DNA from: Calonectria ilicicola
Lineage: Eukaryota > Ascomycota > Sordariomycetes > Hypocreales > Nectriaceae
Reading direction: 5' to 3'
NCBI GenBank assembly: GCA_020809705.1
Contig: CP085832.1
Coordinates: 1-64,000, forward strand
DNA length: 64,000 nucleotides
The position numbers and the translations under genes were made by a program. The notes below the pieces were generated by a model, which was not told where the DNA came from, did not search any database, and saw only the letters and a list, made by a program, of their open reading frames with translations. How positions within the stretch are numbered: position 1 is the first letter of the stretch; the number at the start of each line of letters is the position of its first letter. Positions 10,560 through 21,200 of this stretch are shown here, piece after piece.

Positions 10560-11978
10560 CCCTACCTTGAATCTCTTGTTTACTCCCTACTATTTATCCT
10601 TAGTAAGGAAGAAGTAGGGAAAGCCCTAGAAACAGCTAAAAAGGTCTTTAAAAATTCCCCTTTAAAGCTAAACCACCAGAAAAGCAAGGAAACAGCTATA
10701 ACAACCCTAAGAAAGGAAGGCCTAGCTACCCTAGGAACTTTTATAGGATCTCTAGAAGCTAGGAAAAACTTCCTAAATAGGAAATCCCTCCTTCTTCAAA
10801 AAACAATCCAGGAGCTAGATGGCCTATCTAAACAAAATGCCCTTCTCTTACTAAGAGGCAGTATTCACCTCCTTCTAAGGCACCTTCTAAGACAGCTAGC
10901 TCCAGAAGGCCTAGAAAAGCTATGGCAGGAAATCGACCTAGCTATAGAGAAATCTATCCAGAAGCTTGCACAAAGGAAAAAACAAGACCCCCTGCCTACC
11001 CTAAACCCTCATTTAATAGCTATTCCTACTAGAAGAGGGGGCCTAGGTATTCCTATTCACCAGGATATAGCAAAGGGCCTATACCAAGCAGCCAAGGAAG
11101 CTAGCTACCCTATAATTGAAAAGATCATCCCTTTTTTTTCTAAGGGCTTCTTAGAGAACCCCTTCTTAATCCAGCTATACACAGCCCCACCCCCTACAGC
11201 TCAAGAAGTCCTGGAACTGGATACTTCCTATAGAGTGGAACAGCTAGGGAAAACCCTAGCCCCTAGCTATAAGAAAACTTGCCTGGAAAATGCTAGCTAT
11301 CTAAGCAGAAAGTGGCTACAGGTCTTGCCTACTCAAAAAACCTATATTTTAGCAGACCAAGAAGTTACTGAATGCCTTAGAAATAGGCTACTATTGCCCT
11401 CTAAGACCCCTGGAAGCCTCTGCAACCACTATGGAGAAACAGCAGATATAAATCATGAAGATATTTGCAAGGCAGCTACTAAAAAGTGGATCCAACGCCA
11501 TAATCAGATCAATCAGGCCTTTAAGAAAGCCCTAGAAAGCAACCCTACTCTAGAGGTCGAAATAGAGCCCCTCGTTGACCCTAGCCTTAACCTAAAGGCA
11601 GACTTCTCTATTCTCAAGGGCTCTAGCCGCTATTACTATGACCTACAAGTTGTAGCTATTAACAGCCAAGAAAGGGATATCCAAGAGATCTTAGCTACTG
11701 CAGCTAAGGATAAACTAAGGAAATACAAAACCTTAGACCCCTTCTTCCAACCCCTAATCTTCTCTGCTGGGGGCTTAATGGAGCTAGAAACAGCTAAAAG
11801 CTATAGAAAGCTCCAGGAAGTAATAGGGAAAATAGCAGCTAGCCAGCTTGATACCTCTATTGGCCTTACGCTTAGTAAGTTTAGAGCCCAGGCAGCTAGC
11901 TCTATAGCTATTAGCCCTACTAAAAACCCGATTCTTATTCCTAAAGGGCTAAAGGCTAGCCTTTTCAACCAAAACTAA
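10560..11978 (+). CDS. LINE copy 1: C-terminal RT plus restriction-like endonuclease
   Basis: One uninterrupted 472-codon frame without a start codon, so a 5'-truncated element as is usual for non-LTR retrotransposons. The first half looks like the C-terminal (thumb) part of a reverse transcriptase: an LGTFIGS motif, a basic helical stretch, and RRGGLGIP (about residue 160). Then comes a zinc knuckle at residues 288-303 (C288, H290, H299, C303) followed by W..RHNQ, and a restriction-like endonuclease core (ADF with D348; YYYDLQVV with D361, Q363). RT, then CCHC, then PD-(D/E)xK is the order in REL-type LINEs (R2/CRE/NeSL, including the telomeric MoTeR elements of Magnaporthe). Codon use is skewed to CTA/GCT/AGC and CpG is scarce, unlike the host genes. 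No RIP stops. Assignment to the CRE/MoTeR group is inferred. Confidence 0.75.
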   Translation, partial: PYLESLVYSLLFILSKEEVGKALETAKKVFKNSPLKLNHQKSKETAITTLRKEGLATLGTFIGSLEARKNFLNRKSLLLQKTIQELDGLSKQNALLLLRGSIHLLLRHLLRQLAPEGLEKLWQEIDLAIEKSIQKLAQRKKQDPLPTLNPHLIAIPTRRGGLGIPIHQDIAKGLYQAAKEASYPIIEKIIPFFSKGFLENPFLIQLYTAPPPTAQEVLELDTSYRVEQLGKTLAPSYKKTCLENASYLSRKWLQVLPTQKTYILADQEVTECLRNRLLLPSKTPGSLCNHYGETADINHEDICKAATKKWIQRHNQINQAFKKALESNPTLEVEIEPLVDPSLNLKADFSILKGSSRYYYDLQVVAINSQERDIQEILATAAKDKLRKYKTLDPFFQPLIFSAGGLMELETAKSYRKLQEVIGKIAASQLDTSIGLTLSKFRAQAASSIAISPTKNPILIPKGLKASLFNQN

Positions 11979-12120
11979 CCCCTATTTCACTCTCTATTTT
12001 ACTCTCTATTTTACTCTTTCCTTTACCCTCTCTTTATTCTCTCTCTTACTCTATATTTTACTCTCTATTTTACTCTCTTTTTATTCTCTCTTTTACTCTT
12101 TACTCTACCCTCTAATTCTT
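11979..12120 (+). other. LINE copy 1 3' untranslated region
   Basis: Pyrimidine-rich sequence with irregular repeats of CTCTCTATTTTA, running from the LINE stop codon to the 8-bp satellite. Confidence 0.5.
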
Positions 12121-12250
12121 ATTTTCCTATTTTCCTATTTTCCTATTTTCCTATTTTCCTATTTTCCTATTTTCCTATTTTCCTATTTTCCTATTTTCCT
12201 ATTTTCCTATTTTCCTATTTTCCTATTTTCCTATTTTCCTATTTTCCTAT
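12121..12250 (+). repeat. Satellite (ATTTTCCT)16
   Basis: Sixteen uninterrupted copies of the 8-mer ATTTTCCT with no visible variant, between the LINE 3' region and the telomere-like tract. The purity points to recent slippage expansion. Confidence 0.95.
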
Positions 12251-12355
12251 CTAAGAACTCTTACCTTAATACTCCCCTATAAGACCTAGAAACCTAGAAA
12301 TATCTTTCCTATTAAAAAGCAACCAAGCACTATTAGCTATAGATAGTTAAATATA

Positions 12356-12392
12356 CCTAACCCAACCCAACCCTAACCCTTAAACCCTAACC
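12356..12392 (+). repeat. Degenerate telomere-like tract (CCCTAA type)
   Basis: C-strand telomere-like motifs in a row: CCTAACCC, AACCCAACCC, TAACCC, TTAAACCCTAACC. The fungal telomere unit is TTAGGG. It lies between the 3' side of LINE copy 1 and the start of LINE copy 2, where telomere-targeted LINE arrays carry short telomere tracts. Only about five imperfect units, so not a chromosome end. Confidence 0.6.
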
Positions 12393-13006
12393 ATGTGCGT
12401 GTCTTTTTTCGCACTATTCCTCGCACTATCCTCCCCATTTACCCTCTTTTTCCTTTCCCCCCCTGCCTTTTCGAGCGCAGCGACACCAGCCTGCACGGCA
12501 GTGCCCCCCGGAGGGTAATACACAAAGATACATATAATATATTGCTTGACTCCCTGTCACTTCACCCACCCTACTCACCTTGTGAAACTTGCTCTATTAT
12601 ATATTTAATATTTCCCCCTTTTCTTTGCCCTTTGTATTTTCTTTATATTCTTTACTTTCTCTTTTTTTCTTTTTTTTTTTCTTTTTTTTTTTCTCTTTTT
12701 TTCTTAATTTTTTTCTTTCCCTTTTTTTCTCTTTTTTTTCTCTCCCTTTTTTCTCTTTTTTTACATTCCTATTTAATTTCCTTTCCATTCCTTATCCTTT
12801 TTCTATTCCATTCTTTATTCTATTTTCTATTCTTTTTTCCATTCCACTTTCTAAGACCTTCTTTTCCTATTTTTAGGACTTTTTCTAAGACCCTTTTTAA
12901 CCTTATTTTTAAGCTTATTTCTAATATCTTCTTTTCCTATTTTTAGGACCTTCTTTCCTTAGGTTCTTTTCCTGGGGAATTCCTACTTACCCTAGAGCAT
13001 ACCAAA
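12393..13006 (+). other. LINE copy 2 5' region with polypyrimidine tract
   Basis: About 200 bp of balanced sequence (12393-12595) with no gene, then a strand-asymmetric T/C tract (about 12600-12960) made almost wholly of pyrimidines on the plus strand. It runs up to the LINE copy 2 start codon at 13007, so it is probably the 5' leader of that element. Confidence 0.45.
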
Positions 13007-14787
13007 ATGGACTGCCCCTTTTGTGGGGGCAGGTATATTAATATTTTGGAATATATTAGGAAAAAACACCTCTAAGACTGCTTCTTAGACCAACAGCTAG
13101 GCCCCTTAGGCCTAGTTCCCTGCCCTACCTGTTTTACAGCTTGTAAAGGGGCCCATGGAATTAAAACATATCAATCCAAGGTCCATAGAATACCTAGGTC
13201 ATCCTCAGTCTCAACCCCAGCTAGGCTAGCTACCCAACCTACTCTAGACCAACAGCCGCCGCCTTCCTTAGCACCCCTGGCTATTGTAACGGCTGTGCTG
13301 TTGACCGCTGTACCATAGGGCAAAAGATTGGTCAATAACTGCTATTGCGGCAATTATCGCAGCACCTAACAGCACCTAAGAGCCCTGTAAGCCCTGTGCC
13401 CGCAGGCCAGGTCATAACACGATGCTCCCCTCCCAAACAGCTAGTCCTGAGCTGTAAGGTCCACGGGCCGGATTAACCTTTTTCCGTTGGTCTGTTATCA
13501 ACCCCCAAAGAGGCCCCAAGCTGCCCTAGCTTGCGAGAAAAGTGGGTCCCTTTGTAAGCAGGCCGGAACGGGCTTCCGCGGTAAAAACCCTCAAAACCGG
13601 GAATCGAACCTAAGCCCACCTGTTTGTAGTAGTTATTGTGTAATGGCTGTGCTGTTGACTGCTGTACCATAGGGCAAAAGATTGGTCAATAACTGCTATT
13701 GCGGCAATTATCGCAGCACCTAACAGCACCTAAGAGCCCTGTAAGCCCTGTGCCCGCAGGCCAGGTCATAACAGCTATAGCCCGGTCTAATAGGCCTAGG
13801 GCCCAGCCTTTCCAACTAGAAATTCCTCCCCTTTCCACCTACCTAACCTACCCTACACTTGCTAGGAAACGCACTGCTAGGAGCCCCTTAGCTAAGCCCC
13901 CTAGAGGCAGGATTAGATTTTACTCACCTATGCCCTCTAATGCCTCTAGCCCGGCTAGGCCAGCCTCCCAGCCCCCTCCCTCACCTACCCTAGACCCAGC
14001 TAGGAAAAGGGCTATTTCTATCTCTTCAACCTCAAGCCTAGCCTCCATCCAGGACCTAGGTAGAGCGGATAACCCTAACCCTAGTCACAACCAGTCATAA
14101 CATAAGGCACCGGTTACCTTCCTTACCCCCAGCAGCAGCTATTACTACCCAATTCCACCCACCTACCCTGGAGGAACAACACAATAAAGCTCTTACATCC
14201 CTGCTAGCAGACAAGGCCATCTAGCAGCTACTAGCTTATTCTAGTATTGAAATACTAGAAAAAAGGCTCTATACAAGGCATGCTATGCAATTCACACAAG
14301 CAGCTGAAAGAATAACTAAGGATTTTCTAAGGAAGCCTAGCGAAAAGGCCCTATTGGATTTCCTATGCCTTCCTAGGGTCCTAGGCCTAGCCTATAAGGA
14401 AGGATCTCTTATACCTACCCTAAAGGCTTTCCCTGCTACCTACCCAGAACCCCCTATTCCAGCTAGCCTAGACTAATAACCCCAAGGCTCCAACCAACCT
14501 AGCCCAATCTAGCAAGCGACTAAGTGGCTAGAAAGAGGCTTTATTAGAAGGGCTACTAGAGCTATATACGACTTAGCACCTCTAGCCCTTAAAAATAAGG
14601 AAATAAGGGACCTCTTTAAGGATAAACACCCTATAGGCCCTAAGGACCCCTTTAAAGGAGCAAATCCAGCAACCAACCAACCAATTAACTAAGAAACCTT
14701 AATTAAAGCCCTTAAGATTATCCACAAGGAAAAGGCCCCTGGCCTCTCAGGCTGGACTAGGCCCCTTCTAAGCCTAGCTACTAGAAG
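13007..14787 (+). pseudogene. LINE copy 2: N-terminal zinc fingers to start of RT, broken
   Basis: Starts at ATG 13007. Residues 3-6 (CPFC) and the following H form a first C2H2-like finger, and CPTC..H..VH about 45 residues later a second, as in the N-termini of REL-type LINEs. A TAA at about 13073 looks like a single C-to-T change of a Gln codon. The frame is split at 13284/13774 by a TRIM, continues as a Pro/Ser/Arg-rich region (about 13774-14097), loses frame at about 14100, then continues as a helical region (14150-14476 and onward, with a few stops). It reaches the RT entry motif APGLSGWTRPLL (about 14738-14773), where the LTR retrotransposon E1 cuts it at 14788. The missing RT half is not found at the far side of E1 (57709). 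Confidence 0.65.
13285..13773 (-). mobile_element. TRIM copy 1 (489 bp miniature LTR retrotransposon)
   Basis: Two 135-bp direct repeats (13285-13419 and 13639-13773, differing at 2 positions) flank a 219-bp interior; 5-bp duplication GCTAT on both sides (13280-13284, 13774-13778). Read on the minus strand the repeats begin TGTTATGACC and end GTTACA, the interior begins with the putative primer-binding region, and a polypurine tract (GGGAGGGGAG) stands just before the second repeat, which sets the orientation. No gag or pol: a non-autonomous TRIM. The interior carries the 11-mer GGTTCGATTCC, an exact tRNA B-box, on the minus strand. Nearly free of RIP mutations although it sits beside RIP-saturated DNA. 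A second 489-bp copy is at 28556. Confidence 0.9.
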
Positions 14788-15186
14788 TGTTATGACCCGG
14801 ACACCTAAAAGCGGTGACCACAGGCAGAACCCCAACCAATTATGACAAGACTACCCTAGACCTACATAACCAACTAATAAGAGTAAAGTCGAATGGCCTT
14901 TATTTAATATTACTAAAGATTATAGTGAATATTATTGAATTGACTTTATTTGACTATTATAATAATAGAACCTTAGATATAGTAGTATATAGATAGATTA
15001 GATCCTACTATAAGGAATAGAACTGATTAGCTTTTAATATAATTTAATTATCTTAATTATAATTAACTATTACTTAATATAATACTTCTATTGCTCTATT
15101 TACTATAATATATTTAATCATTCTACTAATAATAAACCCTTTATTTTAATTAATTTATTAAATTAGAAATTGATTAAATTATTATA
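14788..15186 (+). repeat. E1 5' LTR (399 bp)
   Basis: TG..CA-type LTR of subfamily A. The first 60 bp are nearly unmutated (ACACCTAAAAGCGGTGACC is readable); the remainder has many C-to-T and G-to-A changes. Confidence 0.85.
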
Positions 15187-17852
15187 TATTAAAAGCTCTT
15201 ATTTAATTAATTATCTATATTAATAATTAAGTAATAATAATATTTAAAAAGAATCTTATTACTACTACTTCTCCTAATAATATTAAGTTAATTATAGAAT
15301 TATAGTAGGTTAAGAAGAAACTTATAGATGTATAAGTATAATTTAAAGTAGAAAAAGCTAGAACCATTACAATTAAAGAAAATAAAGGTAAAGATATTAA
15401 TGAAATTCTAAGACCCCCAGTCCTAGAGCCCTTTCTAAAAAAGGCTACTAATATAATCCCCTTCCTTACCTAAATAAAGGGATACTTTTACTTCTTCTTA
15501 ATATAACTTATAACCTTAGAAGCCTAGGTACTATATACCAAAACCCTCCTCCAAGAGAATATAAAAGTATAGTTTAAATTTATTATAAGAGATTATCTAG
15601 AAAATGAGGATAATGCTAATTAAAATGAAAAGATCTAAGAGATCTTTAGAGATTAAGAATATTTTAAAATTATTATTAAAGATAATTTTAATATAATTAA
15701 TATAAAATAATAAGCTATAAACTAGTTATATAAACTTAAATAAATAAAATCTTATAACTAGTATTTAGCCAAGTTTAAAAGAATTATAATATAAATAGCC
15801 TAGGATAATAATATATTAATAAAACTCTATTATAAAGGCTTAAAGAGCAAAATTAAGGATAAAATCTATAAAGAAAACTGGCTAAAGAAATTCTCAAAGT
15901 ATATTAAAAATACTATTAAGATTAACAAAAGATAATTTAATTAATGCAAAAAACATGCCTAAGATAATAAAAACTTATATATTCTAAATAAAGGAAAAAC
16001 CTAAAATAAGTAATAAAGTATTATATATAGGATTTATTTAGAACTAATAGAACTTAATACTATCTAGGGGTATAATAAAAGTAAGATTACCTACTTTAAC
16101 TGTGGAAAGAAAGGATATAAATCCTTTAAATATTACTCTTTAAAAATAGGAAATTAGTTTAAATTTATATTAGAAGGATAGAAATAACTTAATACTATAA
16201 AAACTTAATAGACCTTAATGTAACGGCTGTGCTGTTGACCGCTGTACCATAGGGCAAAATATTGGTCAATAACTGCTATTGCGGCAATTATCGCAGCACC
16301 TAACAGCACCTAAGAGCCCTGTAAGCCCTGTGCCCGCAGGCCAGGTCATAACACTTAATATTAAAAGGAAAAGAGAATATTATAAGGAAAGTTATTCTTA
16401 CTATTATTAAGAAATATAAACCAACCACTATAATTAAGCAATATATAGAAAACCATAAGTTATATAAAGTAAAACTTACTTTATAATAAGAAATTAATAA
16501 ATCTATCTAAAAAGTATAGTCAATCTAATAAAAAGGCTAATCCTACCTTCCCTATAAATAGTTAGAATAAGCTAAGAAGATAGGAATCCCTACATCTATC
16601 CTAGATATATATACTAATAAAGCACTAATATAGTAAAATACTTATACTTATAATAAAAATGGAAATAGAAAATAGATAATTAGTATTAAAAGAATAATCT
16701 AATAAGTTAAAAAACCTTTATAGGATAGAGATAAAGTCTTTCTACTTACACAAAGCAAATAGTAACTAGAAAACCATAACCCCTAATTAATCTAATATAA
16801 GGAGAATAACCTTAAACTAAATATAGCACATAAAGAACATAAGAACATCTTATAGATAAGCTACTATAATTATAACTGCCTCTAATATATAGAGTAAAAA
16901 CAGTATATAGTATGCTTTTTTATTAGAGTAAAAGATATGGTTATCTATTGTGTTTATAGGAGATATTTCAACCGATATAAAGTAATAAGAAGAAATCCCT
17001 ATTATTAGTTTATTATGTTAGAATTAGATAAGCTTGAGTTCCCTGATTATAGCGAGCTACCCTGGAATGAATATTAAGACCCTAAATACAATATTTATAT
17101 AATAAATAAAGCAATAGCCTAGTACTAAATAAAATCAAAAAATAAATAGAGCCCTCTGTAGAAGAGCAGTAGGAGCGGCTAGGGCAATGATCTCTGGAGT
17201 TATTGAAAGAACTTCTTAAAAAAGCTTTATACTTTATAATTAAAGAATAATCTTAATAATAATTAGAAATAAAAGTAAGAATTAAAGGGAAGTAATGTAA
17301 TGCTATAGTGGATAGTAGAGCTAAGTGAAACTATATAAATCTTTAAGTAATTAATAAATTTTAGCTATTATAAATAATAAAAATTAATCTATATAAAATT
17401 ATTAATATAAAAGGAATATTCTTTAAATATAATAATAGTATTATAAATAAGAAGATTAATTATCTAAAAGTCTTTATTAAAGAAAGAAATTAAAGAATAA
17501 TCTTTAATATTATTAATATTAGACAATATAATCTAGTTTTAAGGTACCTATAGTTATACTAATATAACCCTAATATCTACTAATATACTAGCTAAGTACA
17601 AATACCTAAGAAGTATAATATAATTAATAATATTTCTATAAACTATAATAAGAGATCTTAAACTTCTAGCCCTAATCAAGCAAGAGATATAAGCAAAGGA
17701 GAATCTTCACTACCTAAAGAAATAAAATATAAGTATAAGAATAATTAGAAAAGGTAAAGATAATAAATAATTATCTACCTTAGAATATAGTTCTAATAAA
17801 TTGATAAAAGCCTTAAAGAAATAAAGGCTAAAGTAGAAACAGACAGACTGTG
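15187..17852 (+). pseudogene. E1 gag-protease remnant
   Basis: Full of TAA/TAG stops. The gag zinc knuckle is recognisable at about 16092-16133: spacing CX2CX4HX4C, but only the second Cys survives; the first Cys, the His and the last Cys all read Tyr, each a single RIP-type change. The protease active site at 17311-17322 reads D-S-R-A instead of D-S-G-A. A solo TRIM LTR interrupts at 16219, and E2 is inserted at 17853. Confidence 0.8.
16219..16353 (-). repeat. Solo LTR of the TRIM family (135 bp)
   Basis: 135 bp, TGTAACGG to GTCATAACA on the plus strand, nearly identical to the TRIM LTRs, flanked by the perfect 5-bp duplication CTTAA (16214-16218, 16354-16358). It is essentially unmutated inside RIP-saturated gag of E1, so it arrived after, or escaped, the mutation. 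A solo LTR arises by recombination between the two LTRs of a full TRIM. Confidence 0.92.
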
Positions 17853-18248
17853 TGTTATGACCCATGACACGCCTGGGCGGTCAAACAAGGCAGAAACAAT
17901 GCTCACCTACCCTATAGCCCCACACCAACCAATAAGGAAGCACTCACAAGCAATCACTCACAATATTAATAATCATCCTATAATCACTACCTTAATCACT
18001 AACATATTAAATAGAACTAATATAATAAGCGCCTACTAAGTAATAGTATATAGATAGATTAGAATCCGCCCTTATAGCTAATACTAACCAGTTTTTAATA
18101 TAATTTAATTACCTTAATTGCAATTGACTATTACTTAACATAATACTTCCATTACTCTATTTTACCATAACACACCTAACCATCCTACTAATAATAAACT
18201 CTTTATTCTAATTAATTTATTAAATTAAGAATTAACTAAATTATTATA
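17853..18248 (+). repeat. E2 5' LTR (396 bp)
   Basis: Subfamily B LTR; begins TGTTATGACCCATGACAC, ends ATTATTATA (RIP form of the GTTACA terminus). First ~180 bp little mutated. Confidence 0.88.
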
Positions 18249-21200
18249 TATTAAAAGCTTTTATTTAATTAATTACTTATATTAATAATTAAATAATAAT
18301 AATATTCGGAAAGAATTTTGCTGCTACTACTCCCCTTAGTAATACTAAGTTAATTATAGAACTATAGTAGGTTAAGAAGAAACTTATAGATATATAAGTA
18401 TAACTTAAAGTAGAAAAAGCTAGAACTACCATAGTTAAAGGAAACAAAAGTAAAAACATTAATAAAATTCTAAGACCCCCAGTCCTAGAGCCCTTTCTAG
18501 GAAAGGCTGCTAATATAGTCCCCTTCCTCACCTAAATAAAAGAATACTTTTACTTTTTCTTAATATAACTTACAACCCCTGAAGCTTAGGTATTATATAC
18601 TAAAACCCTCCTTCAAGGGGATATAGGAGTATAGTTTAAACCTATTATAAAAGATTATCTAGAAAATAAGGATAATGTTAATTAAAATAAAAAAACCTAA
18701 GAGATCTTTAAAGACTAGGAACATTTTAAAACCACTATTAAAGATAATTTTGGTATAATTAATATAAAATAATAAACTATAAACCAATTATATAAACTTA
18801 AATAAATAAAATCCTACAGCTAGTATTTAACTAAGTTCAAAAAAATTATAACACAAATAGCCTAAGATAATAATACATTAATAGAACTTTATTATAGAGG
18901 CCTAAAGAGTAAAGTCAAGGATAAAATCTATAAAGAAGACCGGCTAGAAAAACTCTCAGAGTATATCAAAAGTACTATCAAAATTAATAAAAAATAATTT
19001 AATTAATATAAAGAATATACCTAAGATAACAAAAATCTATATATCCCAAATAAAAGAAAAACCTAAAATAAATAATAAAGCACTACACATAGGACTTATT
19101 TAGGACCAATAGAACTTAGCACTACCTAAAGGTATAATAAAAATAAGATTACCTACTTTAACTATAGAAAAAAAGGATATAAATCCTTTAAATACTACTC
19201 CCTAAAAATAGAAAATTAATTCAAATTTATATTAGAAAGATAGAAATAACTTAATACTATAAAAACTCAATAGACCCTAGTACTAAAAGGAAAAGAGAAT
19301 ACTATAGGAAAAGTTATTCTTACTATTATTAAAAAATATAAATCAACCACTATAATTAAGTAATATATAAAAGACTATAAATTATATAAGGTAAAACTTA
19401 CCTTATAACAAAAAATTAATAAAATTATCCAAAAAGCATAATCAACCTAATAAAAAAGCTAGTCCTACCTTCCCTATAAATAGTTAAAATAAGCCAAGAA
19501 GATAAGAATCCTTACATCTATCCTAGATATATATACCAACAAAGCACCAGTATAGTAGAATACCTACACTTATAACAAAAACAAAAACAAAAAATAAACA
19601 ACTAATATTAAAAAAATAGCCTAACAAATCAAAGAACTCTTATAGGATAAAGACAAAGTCTTCCTACTTATATAAAGTAAATAGCAACTAGGAAACCATA
19701 ATCTCTAACCTATCCAATATAAGGAGGATAACCCTAGACTAAATATAGTATATAAAGAATATAAGAATATTTTATAAGTAAGCTACTATAACCACAACTG
19801 CCTCCAATATATAGAATAAAAATAGTATATAGTATACTTCCCTATTAAAGTAGAAGATATAATCATTCATTATGCCTATAGGAGACATTTCAATTAATAT
19901 AAAGTAATAGGAAGAAACCTCTACTATTAGTTTATTATATTAAAACTAGGTGAGCTTAAGTTCCCTGATTGTAGTAAGCTGCCTTAAAATAAATATCAAG
20001 ACCCTAAATATAATATTTATATAATAAATAAAATAATAGCCTAGCATTAAATCAAACTAAAAAATAAGTAAAGCCCTTTATAGAAGAGTAGCAGGAGCAG
20101 CTAGGACAACAATCCTTGAAATTACTAAAAGAACTCCTTAAAAAAGCTCTATACTTTATAATTAAAAAGCAACCCTAATAATAATTAAAAATAGAAGTAA
20201 AAATTAAAGGGAAGTAATATAATACTATAGTAGATAATAGAACTAAGCAAAATTATATAAATTCTTAAGTAATTAACAAACTTTAGCTACTATAGATAAT
20301 AAAAATCAACCTATACAAGATCATCAATATAAAAAAATACCCTTTAAATATAATAATAGTATTATAAATAAGAAGATTAATTATCTAAAAGTTTTTATTA
20401 AAGGAAGGAATTAAAGAATAATTTTTAATATTATTAATATTGGATAGCACAATCTAGTTTTAGGGTACCTATAGTTATATTAATATAATCTTAATATTTA
20501 TTAGTATATTAGCTAGGTATAAATATTTAAGGAGTATAATATAGCTAGTGATATTTTTATAAAATATAATAAAAGATCTTAAACTCCTAGCCCTAACCAA
20601 GTAGGAGATATAAGTAAAGGAGAATCTTTATTATTTAAAAGAATAAAATATAAGTATAAAAATAGTTAGAAAAGATAAAAATAATAAATAATTGCCTACC
20701 TTAGAAAATAGTTCTAATAAATTAATAAAAGCTTTAAAGAAATAAAGGTAAAAGTAGAAATAGATAGACTATATAATATACTTTTATAGTATTAAATCTA
20801 TAAAAAGCTCTTTGTAGAAGAACTAGATACTAGATTACCTAAGTTTAGCCAGTAGGATTATAAAATCATCCTTAAAGATAGATCTAATATCTAATTTTAC
20901 CCTATTTATAATCTCAATTAAATTAAGCTTAATACCTTAAAGGAATATATCCAAGATATACTTAAAAAGGGATATATCTATATTTTAAACTTTAAAGCTG
21001 GTTATTTTATTATATTTATGCTTAAGAAAAATGGGAAGCTACACCTTATTATAGACTATTAATAGTTTAATAATATTATTATTAAAGATTGCACTCTATT
21101 ACTATTAATTAATAAAATAAAGAATCACCTTTATAAAGCTAATATTTTTACTATATTAGATTTTAAAGAAGCATATAATCTTATTTGCATTAAAGAAGGA

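Noticed and set aside
12356..12392. True telomere or chromosome end
   Set aside because: Only about five degenerate units, with tens of kilobases of sequence on both sides.
12395..12946. 183-codon Phe/Leu/Ser frame and Lys/Glu-rich antisense frame
   Set aside because: Translation of a polypyrimidine tract; low complexity in every frame.
13473..13670. Small frames conserved between the two TRIM copies (also 13487-13672 and 28657-28842)
   Set aside because: Conserved because the DNA is nearly identical; one of them runs into the LTR. Open frames exist on both strands and nothing indicates a protein.
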